Shown: positions 18,049-27,355, counted from the stretch's first letter. The stretch is DNA of 64,000 nucleotides from Aggregatilineales bacterium (GCA_030834905.1 JAUQWZ010000011.1:372001-436000), one strand, 5' to 3'. Translations and numbers: made by a program. The notes: generated from the sequence alone by a model not told the origin.

Positions 18049-18420
18049 CTATAAATTTCGTAAGTAATCAACCAGCCCCTCATCAAAAGGCTTGCTGAGA
18101 TAGCCATCAAAACCGCGATTCAGCACTTCCTGCTGCGTATCAAAGGTGTAAAACGCCGTCGTGGCGATGATGCGGCTGCCGCGCGCCAGCGACGCCTGGC
18201 GAATCCGGGAAAGCGCCTGGAATCCATCGAGTCCGGGAAGAAAAATATCCATCAGGACCACATCGGGCGTGTAGCTGCGCAGGTAATCAAGGGCTGCCTC
18301 GGCGTCACCAACCACCGCATGAGGCAGTTGATGATGCGTCATGACGAGTTCGAACACTGCCTGTACGTCGGGATCATCGTCCACCAGCAGGACGGATACG
18401 GGATATTCGCTCACGATCAA
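18049..18420 (-). CDS. Receiver-only response regulator C
   Basis: This 123-residue single receiver domain has 'LLVDDDPDV' (acidic residues 14-16), phosphoacceptor Asp58 in 'VVLMDIFLPGLDG', 'IIATTAF' and Lys110 in 'GYLSKPFD'. The longest frame begins at a TTG whose bases overlap the kinase stop (TTGA). A GTG six bases further in is an alternative. It directly follows the histidine kinase and is probably its first phosphate acceptor. Confidence 0.9.
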   Translation of the reverse strand: MIVSEYPVSVLLVDDDPDVQAVFELVMTHHQLPHAVVGDAEAALDYLRSYTPDVVLMDIFLPGLDGFQALSRIRQASLARGSRIIATTAFYTFDTQQEVLNRGFDGYLSKPFDEGLVDYLRNL

Positions 18421-19832
18421 GCCTCCGTTGCGTGCAATTGCTCAGTCTCTGTCGAAACTTCAGGAATTTGAGCGCGCGGTAAAACGACGGTAAACTGCGT
18501 CCCTTCCTCCAGCTTGGAGGTCACCGCGATAGTGCCGCCCAGCCCTTCAATCAGGCGCTTGGTGATGGCAAGCCCCAGACCGGTACCCTTGTACTTACGT
18601 TTATCGGTGGTATCCAGTTGATGGAAGGGCGCAAAAATCTGGTCGAGCGACTCTTCCGGCATCCCGATACCCGTATCGCGCACGGTCAGCGTCCAGTGGC
18701 TGCTGTCTAACGCGCCGACCGTCACCGCCACGTAGCCCTGATCGGTGAACTTGACCGCGTTGCTCACCAGGTTGGTGATGATCTGCTGGAGCTTGCTGGC
18801 GTCTGCGAGTACGACTTCCGGCACTTTCTCATCGAACTCAATCGTCAGGGCTAAGCCCTTTTCGTCGGCGAGACTGCGCATGTTCTCAACCGTTTCGCGG
18901 ATGATCTTGTGCGGCGACATCGGCGCGTTGAAGACCTGAAGCGAACCGGACTCGATCTTTGACAGGTCGAGGATGTCGTTAATCAACCCTAATAACCGGC
19001 GGCTGTTGAACTGGATGTGTCCCAGCAGCTTCGACTGCTGCGCGGTAAATTCACCGACCATGCCGCCGAGCATCGCTTCGTCATAGCCGATAATCGCGTT
19101 TAGCGGGGTTCGCAGCTCATGGCTCATATTCGCCAGGAACTGCGATTTCGACCGGTCGGCTTCTTCTGCCTGTAAGCGGGCTTCCTCTGCCAGTTGAATG
19201 GATTCGCGCATGGAATCCAGACGGGCATCAAATTCCAGGCGCAGCCGGTAGAGCACCGTTCCGCTGAGCAGGATGAAAACTGCCGCCACGATAAATGCCT
19301 GACTCATATCGGCTGCCGGAAGCGGAGAATTCGGGGTCTGGGTGACGGAGACAGCCAGAACGTAGAGTACGACGGAAATCAGGCTCAGGGGCATAATGCC
19401 ATTGCTTGGCAGCACCAGCGCGCCCAGCAAGCAGACGAACATCAGCACCGGAATACCGCTGATAACCTGGGTTATCGAATTCTGCTGCCCGGTCAGGATG
19501 ATCAAGCCAGTGGCTGCCACAAGCGACGTCAGGACGACGAGTTGGGCTGAAGCCGCCACCTGCCCGCGCGCGATAAGGAAAGCGCCAGTGAAGAAGCCAC
19601 CGAGGATAATGACGTGCAGGGTTGGAAAGGAGATAATCGCCCAAGGATCGCGAAACACGAAAATACTGGAGGCGAAACTTAGCAGCCCGATGATGGTGAC
19701 AATCGCGGTTGCAATGCGAAGGCTGCGCTCGCGGAACGCTTCATCGCGGTCTTGAGAGCGCGGCTCCAGCCAGGCAGTCAAATACCGAAGTGCATTGGAA
19801 CTGTCTTTTATTCGGGTGGACTCCGATGCCAT
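18417..19832 (-). CDS. Membrane histidine kinase with a multi-helix sensor
   Basis: This 471-residue protein has about six membrane helices (roughly residues 40-196) and a short coiled coil (about 200-230). A HisKA domain follows with His238 in 'NMSHELRTPLNA'. The ATPase domain shows the N box (NLVSNAVKF, about 354-362), DTGIGM (386-391) and GTGLGLAI (417-424). There is no extracytoplasmic domain, so the stimulus may be sensed within or near the membrane. Its start shares one base with the stop of the diterpene cyclase gene, and it overlaps receiver C downstream. The gene order suggests co-production of kinase and diterpene enzymes. Confidence 0.93.
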   Translation of the reverse strand: MASESTRIKDSSNALRYLTAWLEPRSQDRDEAFRERSLRIATAIVTIIGLLSFASSIFVFRDPWAIISFPTLHVIILGGFFTGAFLIARGQVAASAQLVVLTSLVAATGLIILTGQQNSITQVISGIPVLMFVCLLGALVLPSNGIMPLSLISVVLYVLAVSVTQTPNSPLPAADMSQAFIVAAVFILLSGTVLYRLRLEFDARLDSMRESIQLAEEARLQAEEADRSKSQFLANMSHELRTPLNAIIGYDEAMLGGMVGEFTAQQSKLLGHIQFNSRRLLGLINDILDLSKIESGSLQVFNAPMSPHKIIRETVENMRSLADEKGLALTIEFDEKVPEVVLADASKLQQIITNLVSNAVKFTDQGYVAVTVGALDSSHWTLTVRDTGIGMPEESLDQIFAPFHQLDTTDKRKYKGTGLGLAITKRLIEGLGGTIAVTSKLEEGTQFTVVLPRAQIPEVSTETEQLHATEA

Positions 19833-21328
19833 TAGGGTTGCTCCAGATACTGAAACAGAGCGCTTAAGATGACGGCTCTGACGATATTATGCGGGGTGTA
19901 AAGCCCCTTGCTTATCCATAATGGAGTATAGTCCTGATCATCCCTATACGACCTTAAGAAATCCGCCGCCCGTTCCTGAATCACCGCGTCAACCGGCTCG
20001 ATAGTACGCGACCACAGGCGAAGCGCGTCCAGGCAGTAGGCTGTCTCCTCCGGGGTAGAGCGCCCCAGATATCCCCAACCGCCGTCGTCATTCTGAGTCT
20101 TCAGAATCCACTTCATGCGCGAGGTCGCCAGATCCACATCGACGTGAATGAGCGAGTAGACCGCCAGATGACTGACGTAATACGGCGAGGCGTGCCACTT
20201 GTCCCACCAGAAAGAGCCGTTCTCGTCAAAACGCCGCAGGGCATTGAGGGCTTTTTGCAGCCATTCAGGCTGGCGCGGGTGTTCCGGGCACGTTTGCAGC
20301 GCCTGCACCAGCCGCAGATGAGTCGCCGGGGATGGATTCGATTCTTCGCGATAGGTGCAGAAATGATCCGCCATCTCGAAATACTCAAAGCAGTCGGCTT
20401 CCACAGGAAAACCGCCCCAGCGCAGCAGCGTAAAGCTGGCAGAAGTGATGTCGAGATCGGGTACCCGGAAGTACTTGGAGAAATACAGACCGGTCACGGG
20501 TGACCACAACTGCCACAGATACTTGAGCAGTTCCTGAACGCGCGGCATCTGGGGATCGATGGCGGAGACGTGCTGAAGGTAGCTCAGCGACCAGACAATA
20601 TCGAACACGTCTACCGGCTCCAGCGCCGGGATGCTGCCATCCAGTGCCTGGATCGACTGCAAATAGCCCAAAGCGTCCTGATCGTCGTTGCGCAGCAGAT
20701 ACGCCGCCGTCGCCGCCGGTGAACATGCCACCGAATGGTTGTTCTCCAGCACCACGTCGTCGCCGTCCAGATGCCGCCACAAGCCTTCCAGCGAGAAGGA
20801 CAGCGCGTTGGTGCGCCAGTCCCGGTTGGGCTGCTCCAGAATTTTCGCCACTTTCCGATTATAGGCTGCCGCGTACCGCACCGGCGAGCGTGGTACATCC
20901 AGTCCGAGTTCAACCGCGTCCTGCGCCAGCGACAGCGAGACTATCGGAAAGCCAACCGTGTCGCTGTCATCCCTGCCGAGCTTGCTCACCAGCCGCCACA
21001 GCGCCGCTTCACCCCGCTGGATGCGCCGTTCATCTTCGCCGCAGTCGCTCACTTCTCGCAGCGCGACAATGGCGGCAAGCGTCGAAGCGAACCGATCATG
21101 ATAATGGAGCAGAGATGCGCCCCAGGAACCATCCGGGTGCTGATTGCGCCGGAGCCAATCGGCGGCGGCTCCAAAACCCCGATCAGGATAGCGCTTTGAG
21201 AGCCGCGCTACCCAGGCTGTATCGTAGGCGACTCCCCTGATGTTTCCGTTACCCAGATCTTCCAGCAGGGAAATCATCTCCGATGTAATCAATGTACGTT
21301 CATCTATAGGCGCGGACGAGAGCGTCAA
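19832..21328 (-). CDS. Class II diterpene cyclase (Rv3377c-like)
   Basis: This 498-residue protein has the class II terpene cyclase fold without a class I domain. Visible motifs are GVAYDTAWVARL (32-43), QHPDGSWG (63-70), DLDITSA (291-297) at the place of the catalytic DxDD, 'WWDKWHASPYYVSH' (374-387), QNDDGGWG (412-419), 'STPEETAYCLDAL' (424-436) and 'LWISKGLYTPHNIVRA' (470-485). Such enzymes protonate geranylgeranyl diphosphate to bicyclic diphosphates (halimane or clerodane types). The fourth motif residue is Ile rather than Asp. The mycobacterial relative, as I recall, also departs here (DxDTT). The start is a TTG preceded by AAAGGAA at good spacing. It heads the operon. No GGPP synthase lies in the window. 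Confidence 0.88.
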   Translation of the reverse strand: MTLSSAPIDERTLITSEMISLLEDLGNGNIRGVAYDTAWVARLSKRYPDRGFGAAADWLRRNQHPDGSWGASLLHYHDRFASTLAAIVALREVSDCGEDERRIQRGEAALWRLVSKLGRDDSDTVGFPIVSLSLAQDAVELGLDVPRSPVRYAAAYNRKVAKILEQPNRDWRTNALSFSLEGLWRHLDGDDVVLENNHSVACSPAATAAYLLRNDDQDALGYLQSIQALDGSIPALEPVDVFDIVWSLSYLQHVSAIDPQMPRVQELLKYLWQLWSPVTGLYFSKYFRVPDLDITSASFTLLRWGGFPVEADCFEYFEMADHFCTYREESNPSPATHLRLVQALQTCPEHPRQPEWLQKALNALRRFDENGSFWWDKWHASPYYVSHLAVYSLIHVDVDLATSRMKWILKTQNDDGGWGYLGRSTPEETAYCLDALRLWSRTIEPVDAVIQERAADFLRSYRDDQDYTPLWISKGLYTPHNIVRAVILSALFQYLEQP

Positions 21329-21657
21329 CTCAGATTCCTTTCAGGCGCATGATGTGGTGGCTGCGAAAAGAGGATGCAACTAATATACGCTTCAAACTAT
21401 ATTAATATGAAAAACGTAAAATATTGCCTTAAGCATTCTACAGATTTCTCCTGCGGTTGACTTTGCCAGATATGCAGCAAAATTGCACGAAATTCGGTAG
21501 AATTGAAATATGTTATCGTTAGCACATTTTGGGGAATGAGAAAACGACCGCGATTCTCAAATGACCCTGCCGTTGTGACGGGGAATTCTCCAAAACAAAA
21601 GTCTTCTATTTGGCTTGTGGGTGTGTCCGGCTGACACGAACAAAAGGAACTTTTCTC
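21329..21657. other. Divergent control region between the diterpene operon and the isomerase gene
   Basis: This 329-base stretch has no convincing gene. Its left two thirds is much richer in A+T than the surroundings (for example ATATTAATAT near 21398). It must hold promoters for both divergent units and contains the diverged LacI-type site at 21506-21525. A 91-residue opposite-strand frame (21397-21672) crosses the isomerase start and shows no family features. Confidence 0.6.
21506..21525 (-). promoter_or_regulatory. Diverged LacI-type operator before the isomerase gene
   Basis: Read on the minus strand this is GCTAACGATAACATATTTC. Its core TAACGATAACATAT matches 13 of 14 bases of TAACCATAACATAT in the site at 27302. 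The ATGTTA half-site (21510-21515) is intact and the other half is altered. It lies about 133 bases before the ATG at 21658, suggesting that the isomerase belongs to the regulon of the LacI protein at 31716-32729. Confidence 0.5.
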
Positions 21658-23283
21658 ATGTCGCAAAATCAACCGCTAAACGAGAGGGAAATCTGGCTGG
21701 TGGCAAGTGGTGACCTGCGCCTCGCCGCTAATCAGACGTGCTGGGCTTCCCAGGAAGATATGGAAATCCGCGTTGGCAAAGCCTTCGCTAACGAAGGGTA
21801 CACCATCCGGCGCGCGCACGGCTATGACCCGGTGGAAAAGCATGGCTTCATCTCCAGCCAGCGCATGGGCATGAACGTTTTTCAGAATATCCCCCGCGAT
21901 GCCCGGATCATCGTCGCCGAAGCCGTCTGGCAGTACAGCCATCACGTCCTCGCCGGGCTGCGCGATCATCGCGGACCCATTCTCACCGTTGCCAACTGGA
22001 GTGGCGAATTTCCCGGACTGGTGGGACTGCTCAATCTGAACGGATCGCTCACCAAGATGGGCGTGAAGTACAGCAGCATCTGGAGCAAGGATTTCACCGA
22101 CGAATTCTTCCTGAACGGCATCCGCCAGTGGCTGCGCGAAGGCACGATCACGCACGACACCAGCCACGTCCGCGACTGGACGACCAGCCGCCACGCCGAC
22201 GCGGTCAATCTGGGTCAGACGCTGGCGCGGCAGCTTCAGCACGACAAAGCCATCATCGGCGTCTTTGACGAAGGCTGCATGGGCATGTACAACGCCATCA
22301 TTGACGACGAACTGCTCAACCCGATGGGCATCTACAAGGAACGCCTCAGCCAGTCGGCGCTGGTTGCCGCCATGCGCCGTGTCTCGGATGAAGAAGCCCA
22401 GCGCTGCCGCGACTGGCTGGACGCGCGCGGCATGACCTTCGTCACCGGCAGCGATCCGGTGACCGAACTCACCGACGCCCAGATCCTCGAACAGCTCAAA
22501 ATGTACACTGCCGCCGTTCGCATTGCCCACGCCTATGGCTGCAACGCCGTCGGCATTCAATACCAGCAGGGCTTAAAGGACATGGTCGCGGCGTCGGATC
22601 TGGCGGAAGGCTTGCTCAACAATGTCGAGCGCCCGCCCGTCTACCACGAAACAACCGGCGAAGAACTTTTCGCTGGCAAGGCGCTGCCGCACTTCAACGA
22701 AGTTGACGAAGGCGCGGCAGTGGACATGCTGGTGATGAACACGGTCTGGAGCGCGCTCGGATTCGATCCCGCCGCCACGCTCCACGACGTGCGCTGGGGC
22801 GAACACTTCACCGGCAGCGGCGTAGACGACTTTGTCTGGGTATTCGAGATCTCCGGCGCTGCCCCGGCGTCGCATTTCATCGGTGGCTATGCCGGTGCCA
22901 GCAGCGTGCGCCAGCCGCCGATGTTCTTCCCGTTTGGCGGCGGCACGCTCAAAGGCGTGAGCAAGCCGGGCGAAATCGTTTGGAGCCGCGTGTACGTGAT
23001 GGGCGGCAGGCTCCATGCTGATATTGGGCGGGCGACGGTGGTCGAGCTTCCGGCGGAAGAAACCGAACGCCGCTGGCAGGCGACTAACCCGCAGTGGCCC
23101 ATCATGCACGTCGTCTTACACGGCGTAACCCGTGACCAGATGATGGCGCGCCACAAGGCAAACCACGCGAACGTCGCCTATGCGCCCACCGCCGAAGGCG
23201 CGGACAAAGCGCTGGCGGCACAGGCGGCGATGCTGACCGAGATGGGCGTCAAGGTTCACCTGTGCGGTGATGTGAACGTCTAG
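21658..23283 (+). CDS. L-fucose/L-arabinose isomerase-family protein
   Basis: This 541-residue protein starts at the ATG at 21658 behind AAAAGGAA. A TTG further upstream (21610) is ignored because its codons precede the ribosome-binding site. Phrases such as 'GPILTVANWSGEFPGLVGLL', 'GVFDEGCMGMYNAIIDDELL', 'CNAVGIQYQQGLKD' and 'NEVDEGAAVDM' fit the large hexameric aldose-ketose isomerase family of fucose isomerases, which use a metal bound by Glu and Asp residues. It faces the rbsB-like gene across a shared terminator and carries an upstream operator-like site, so it is probably the first catabolic enzyme for the sugar taken up by that importer. The exact sugar is not certain. Confidence 0.82.
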   Translation: MSQNQPLNEREIWLVASGDLRLAANQTCWASQEDMEIRVGKAFANEGYTIRRAHGYDPVEKHGFISSQRMGMNVFQNIPRDARIIVAEAVWQYSHHVLAGLRDHRGPILTVANWSGEFPGLVGLLNLNGSLTKMGVKYSSIWSKDFTDEFFLNGIRQWLREGTITHDTSHVRDWTTSRHADAVNLGQTLARQLQHDKAIIGVFDEGCMGMYNAIIDDELLNPMGIYKERLSQSALVAAMRRVSDEEAQRCRDWLDARGMTFVTGSDPVTELTDAQILEQLKMYTAAVRIAHAYGCNAVGIQYQQGLKDMVAASDLAEGLLNNVERPPVYHETTGEELFAGKALPHFNEVDEGAAVDMLVMNTVWSALGFDPAATLHDVRWGEHFTGSGVDDFVWVFEISGAAPASHFIGGYAGASSVRQPPMFFPFGGGTLKGVSKPGEIVWSRVYVMGGRLHADIGRATVVELPAEETERRWQATNPQWPIMHVVLHGVTRDQMMARHKANHANVAYAPTAEGADKALAAQAAMLTEMGVKVHLCGDVNV

Positions 23284-23362
23284 TAGTGTCCGTTTTTGTT
23301 GCGGGGTGGCGGACAAGGCATTGTCGTGTCCCTCGATGGTTATTATCCCGCGCATGAATCAA

Positions 23363-23392
23363 AAAGAGGCTGCCCACATGGACAGCCTCTTT
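23363..23392. terminator. Bidirectional terminator between isomerase and rbsB-like genes
   Basis: AAAGAGGCTG (23363-23372) and CAGCCTCTTT (23383-23392) form a perfect 10-base stem with a 10-base loop, bordered by A-runs on the left and Ts on the right. It sits between convergent genes, as expected for a terminator used in both directions. Confidence 0.85.
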
Positions 23393-23420
23393 CCTGTATC
23401 ACGCTGACTGACGCGCAGTG

Positions 23421-24476
23421 CTATTCGTACAGCAGCGGCGCAATCGTCTCGTCGTCGATGTTCTCGGCGTCGTACCAGTGGAAGCCCGTGTCAATCATCG
23501 GCGGCACTTCCTCACCCTGAATCGCCATCACGGCAGCTTCAACTGCGTAGTAGCCAATGCCGATGGGGTCCTGGGTGATCGCGCCCGCCATCACGCCGTC
23601 GCGGATCGCCTGCATCTGCTGCGTGCCCGAGTCGTAACCGATCACGACAATCTCGCCTTCCATGTTCAGTTCGACAACGCCGTTCAGCACGCCAATCGCC
23701 GAACCTTCATTCGCGCCAAAGAAGCCCTTGATATCAGGGTGCGCCAGGATGATGGCTTTCGCCAGGTCGGTCGAGCGAAGCTGGTCGCCAGCGCCATACT
23801 GAATGTCCACAATGGTGATGTCAGGATATTCTTCTTCGATCCGCTGACGGAAACCGTCAACGCGGTCGATACCGGTGCGGCTGGTCTGGTCGTGCGCGAT
23901 CACGGCAACTTCGCCTTCGCCGCCGATCAGTTCTGCCATCATGTCCGCCGCCATTGCCGCCGCCGCAACGTTATCCGTTGCCGCAGTGGTCACGGGAATA
24001 TCACTGTCCACGCCGGAGTCGAAGCCGACCACCGGAATACCCTCTTCCTGAGCGCGTTCCAGCAGCGGGATGGCTGCCTGGCTGTCGAGCGCCGCAAACG
24101 CCAGCGCGTCGGGACCGCGGTCAAGCGCGGTTTGCAGCATTTCAAGCTGGCGGTCAACCATCGCTTCGGTTTCGGGACCTTCAAAGCTAATCTCAACGCC
24201 GCAGTCTTCGGCTGCCTGCTCGGCACCTAAACGGACTGCCTGCCAGAACTGGTGCTGGAAGCCCTTCGAGATGACCGGAATGTAGATCTCCTGCCCTTCA
24301 AGCTCGGCGCGCACTTCCTCAGTGCAGTATGGTTCGCGCGCCGGTTCTTCGGTGGCTTCAGGGGTCATCTCAGCTTCTTCGGTGGCATCCTGAGCGTAGA
24401 CGAGTCCAATGCTGAGCAGCAGTGCCGAAATAAGTAACGCCCAAAGGATCGACCGCCTGTTCGTCGCTTTCATCAT
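23421..24476 (-). CDS. Ribose-type ABC transporter substrate-binding protein (RbsB-like)
   Basis: This 351-residue secreted protein begins at an ATG behind AGAGGAGA. A signal peptide (about 1-29, ending 'LVYAQDA') is followed by an acidic Thr/Glu/Pro linker ('TEEAEMTPEATEEPA') that places the binding domain away from the membrane. The Peripla_BP_4 domain shows 'VISKGFQHQFWQAVRLGAEQ', 'GVDSDIPVTTAATDN' and 'KGFFGANEGSAIGVLNGV'. It is the last gene of the unit that starts with rbsA, separated from rbsC by about 200 bases, which is unusual for an operon and may allow extra control. Confidence 0.92.
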   Translation of the reverse strand: MMKATNRRSILWALLISALLLSIGLVYAQDATEEAEMTPEATEEPAREPYCTEEVRAELEGQEIYIPVISKGFQHQFWQAVRLGAEQAAEDCGVEISFEGPETEAMVDRQLEMLQTALDRGPDALAFAALDSQAAIPLLERAQEEGIPVVGFDSGVDSDIPVTTAATDNVAAAAMAADMMAELIGGEGEVAVIAHDQTSRTGIDRVDGFRQRIEEEYPDITIVDIQYGAGDQLRSTDLAKAIILAHPDIKGFFGANEGSAIGVLNGVVELNMEGEIVVIGYDSGTQQMQAIRDGVMAGAITQDPIGIGYYAVEAAVMAIQGEEVPPMIDTGFHWYDAENIDDETIAPLLYE

Positions 24477-24679
24477 AAATCTCCTCTTGCATAAAAAGCA
24501 CCAACCTGCCGAAATAGAGTTGCCAGAGCCTGATTGTTCTCCAGCCGCATCCTCTGATCCTTAGCCACCTCCTTCGCTCATCTGCCGGGCGCAGAACCAC
24601 TGATGTTAAAGCTCGTCATCGAGCGCTTAACCAAATCGAAATGCGCCAGCTTCCGACGCAGGCTGCTGCGATGTCGCTG

Positions 24680-25681
24680 CTAGCTTTGGCGGCGGCGCAG
24701 AATGTCCAGATAAACCGCCAGAATGACGATTGCGCCCGTGACCACCGTCTGCCATTCCTGAGGAACGGACAGGATACGCAAGCCATTCGTCAGCACGCTT
24801 AACACAAACGCGCCGATAACCGTACCCAGGATCGTGCCCTCGCCGCCGCTGAGAGATGTACCGCCGATGACGACGGCGGCAATGGCGTCGAGTTCGTAAC
24901 CCTGCCCCAACGCGGGCTGCGCCGAGTTCAGGCGCGCCGCCATGATCACACCACCGATGCCCGCGAACGTGCCGGTCAGGGTATAAACGGCGATCTTCCA
25001 CCGATCCACATTGACGCCGGAGAGGCGCGTCGCTTCTTCGTTGCTGCCAATCGCAAACGTGTAACGACCCAAAATCGTCCGCGTCAGGATCAGGCTGGCG
25101 ACAATCGCCGCCCCAAACATAATGAGGACGGCATTGGGAACCTCAAACTGCGGCAGCACCCCCCCGATGATCGAACCCATCGCGATCTCGCGGAATTCGG
25201 GCGCGCCGTTGAAATAGATCGGCTTTAACTGCGAAATGATGAGCGCCAGCCCTTTGGCAACATACATCATGCCCAGCGTGGCGATAAACGGCGGAATCTT
25301 CATCTTGGCGATGACCACGCCGTTGATCGCCCCGGCGAACATGCCCGCGCCAATGCCGCCGAGGATACCGATCAGAACCGGCAGTTCCCAGTTGGTGATG
25401 AACACGCCCGTCATCACGGCGGCGAACGTCATTACCGTACCAATCGACAGGTCGATGCCGCCCGTGATGATGACGTAGGTCACGCCCAGCGCCAGCACGC
25501 CGTTGACGGCGGTCGCCAGCAGAATGCCGACCATGTTGTTGAACTGGAGGAAGTTGGGCGACGCGACCGAAAAGACGATGAACAGGACGATCAGCGCCGC
25601 AAACGCCAGCAGCCGTTGGGCGGCGTCGGAGCGAAACAGCGAGCGTCGCGCGGGAATAGTGGGGGCAATTTGAAGTTCCAT
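24680..25681 (-). CDS. Ribose-type ABC permease (RbsC-like)
   Basis: This 333-residue membrane protein of the BPD_transp_2 family has about ten helices. 'GVLALGVTYVIITGGIDLSI' and 'GGTSLSGGEGTILGTVIGAF' are the two most conserved permease stretches of this family. It starts two bases after the rbsA-like stop and pairs with that ATPase and the binding protein to import a monosaccharide. Confidence 0.94.
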   Translation of the reverse strand: MELQIAPTIPARRSLFRSDAAQRLLAFAALIVLFIVFSVASPNFLQFNNMVGILLATAVNGVLALGVTYVIITGGIDLSIGTVMTFAAVMTGVFITNWELPVLIGILGGIGAGMFAGAINGVVIAKMKIPPFIATLGMMYVAKGLALIISQLKPIYFNGAPEFREIAMGSIIGGVLPQFEVPNAVLIMFGAAIVASLILTRTILGRYTFAIGSNEEATRLSGVNVDRWKIAVYTLTGTFAGIGGVIMAARLNSAQPALGQGYELDAIAAVVIGGTSLSGGEGTILGTVIGAFVLSVLTNGLRILSVPQEWQTVVTGAIVILAVYLDILRRRQS

Positions 25682-25683
25682 AA

Positions 25684-27237
25684 CTATTTTGTTCCAAACT
25701 CAGTATCGCCGGTAGTCGTGGGTTCTGTTTGAATGACGCCGCCGCGCTGGGTGGCGTAGGTCATGATTTTTTCCTGAGTGGCTTCAGCGCAGTCCAGTTC
25801 TCCGGTAATTCGCCCTTCACACATCACGATGATGCGGTGGCTCATCCGCAGGATTTCCGGCAGTTCGGACGATATCATGATGATCGCCTTACCCTGATGC
25901 GCCAGATCGTTGAGCAGCCGGTAAATTTCGCTCTTCGCGCCGACGTCAATGCCGCGTGTTGGCTCATCGAAAATCAGAATATCGGTATCTGCCGTCAGCC
26001 ACTTGGCGATGACGACCTTCTGCTGGTTGCCGCCGGAAAGATTTCGGGCTTTCTGCTGCAAGGAGGGCGTTTTGATCGACAGCGAATCGACATACTGATC
26101 GGCAGTCACCCGCGTCTTGCTGGAATTCACCACGCCCAACGGTCCCAGATAGCGCTTGAAGGCGGCAAGGACGATGTTCGTTTCAACGTCCATACTGAGC
26201 GTCAGCCCGTAGCGCTTGCGGTCTTCCGAGAGATAGCCAATGCTGTACTTGACGGCGTCGCCCGGAGAATGAATGTGGGCGATTTTACCTTTGACGTAGA
26301 TTTCACCCGAATCCACCGTGTCAGCGCCGAAGATCGCCCGGGCGACTTCGGTGCGCCCCGCGCCCATCAGCCCGGCAAAGCCCAGAATTTCGCCGCGTTT
26401 CAGCGTAAAGCTGATGTCCTGAAGCGCCCGTCCCCGGTTGAGGCTTCGCACTTCCAGCACCACTTCCTGATCGCCGTTTTCGGGGATTTCGGGAGAGGTT
26501 TCATAGATCGTGCGTCCCACCATCATGCTGATGATGCGCTCGATCTGCACGTCTGCCGTGGCGACGGTATCAATGTAGCGACCATCGCGCATGACCGTGA
26601 TGCGGTCGGAGATGCGCTTCAGTTCTTCCAGACGGTGGCTGATATAGACGATGCCAACACCGTTCTGGCGCAGCTGCCCGATGATGTGAAACAACTCGTC
26701 AATTTCGGTGTCGGTCAATGCCGCCGTCGGCTCGTCCATAATCAGTACTTCGGCATTGAACGAAAGCGCCTTGGCGATTTCCACCATCTGCTGCCTGGCA
26801 ACGGTCAGATCGGCGACTTTAGTGCGGGGATCGAGCTGCAGATGCAGCCGGTCGAGTACGTCCCGCGTCCGCGCGTTGATCTCGTTTTCGTCCAGCAGAA
26901 ATTTGATCTTTCGACGCGGCTCGCGCCCGATGAAGATATTCTGCGCGACCGTCAGATGAGGCATCAGATTCAGTTCCTGATGGATCATGCTGATGCCAAG
27001 CTGCTGGGCGGCGCGCGGGCTTGGAATTTCAACTTCCCGCCCGCTGCGCAGAATACGTCCGGCGTCTTTGGCATAGATACCGGCGAGGATTTTCATCAGC
27101 GTGGACTTGCCCGCGCCGTTTTCGCCGACCAGCGCGTGGACTTCGCCGGCATACAGATCAAACCGGCAGTCGGAGAGCGCATGAACGCCTGGAAAGGATT
27201 TGTCGATCCCTTCCATTGTTACCAAAACCTCATTCAT
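25684..27237 (-). CDS. Ribose-type ABC ATPase with two nucleotide-binding domains (RbsA-like)
   Basis: This 517-residue protein contains two tandem ATPase domains, as in RbsA and XylG. The first has Walker [10 protein letters not shown] near residue 38 and Walker B '[10 protein letters not shown]'. The second has the signature LSGGNQQKV and '[20 protein letters not shown]'. As in relatives, the second Walker A region ('[13 protein letters not shown]') is degenerate. It is the first gene downstream of the palindromic operator at 27302-27317. The long opposite-strand frame over it is a coding shadow. Confidence 0.94.
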   Translation of the reverse strand: MNEVLVTMEGIDKSFPGVHALSDCRFDLYAGEVHALVGENGAGKSTLMKILAGIYAKDAGRILRSGREVEIPSPRAAQQLGISMIHQELNLMPHLTVAQNIFIGREPRRKIKFLLDENEINARTRDVLDRLHLQLDPRTKVADLTVARQQMVEIAKALSFNAEVLIMDEPTAALTDTEIDELFHIIGQLRQNGVGIVYISHRLEELKRISDRITVMRDGRYIDTVATADVQIERIISMMVGRTIYETSPEIPENGDQEVVLEVRSLNRGRALQDISFTLKRGEILGFAGLMGAGRTEVARAIFGADTVDSGEIYVKGKIAHIHSPGDAVKYSIGYLSEDRKRYGLTLSMDVETNIVLAAFKRYLGPLGVVNSSKTRVTADQYVDSLSIKTPSLQQKARNLSGGNQQKVVIAKWLTADTDILIFDEPTRGIDVGAKSEIYRLLNDLAHQGKAIIMISSELPEILRMSHRIIVMCEGRITGELDCAEATQEKIMTYATQRGGVIQTEPTTTGDTEFGTK

Positions 27238-27301
27238 AAAGAACTCTCAGCCCAAGCAAAAATACGCTTTATTTGGATGGTACTAAACTGGTAACGCTAA
27301 C

Positions 27302-27317
27302 ATGTTAACCATAACAT
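27302..27317. promoter_or_regulatory. LacI-type operator before the rbsA-like gene
   Basis: ATGTTA-ACCA-TAACAT is a perfect 6-base inverted repeat lying 65 bases before the rbsA start. The surrounding 34 bases (27290-27323) match 29 of 34 bases around the site at 32791 upstream of the LacI gene. Such shared palindromes usually mark binding by the local LacI repressor. Confidence 0.75.
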
Positions 27318-27355
27318 ATCACGTCTGCCCTGCTCTGTCAAATAGCGCATCGGCG

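Noticed and set aside
21397..21672. 91-codon frame in the divergent control region
   Set aside because: It overlaps the isomerase start and ribosome-binding site, has no family features and no ribosome-binding site of its own that stands out.
25729..27294. 521-codon plus-strand frame opposite the RbsA-like gene
   Set aside because: It mirrors the codons of a clear ATPase gene, has no domain features and is rich in His/Asp/Gln as expected of an antisense shadow in GC-rich DNA.
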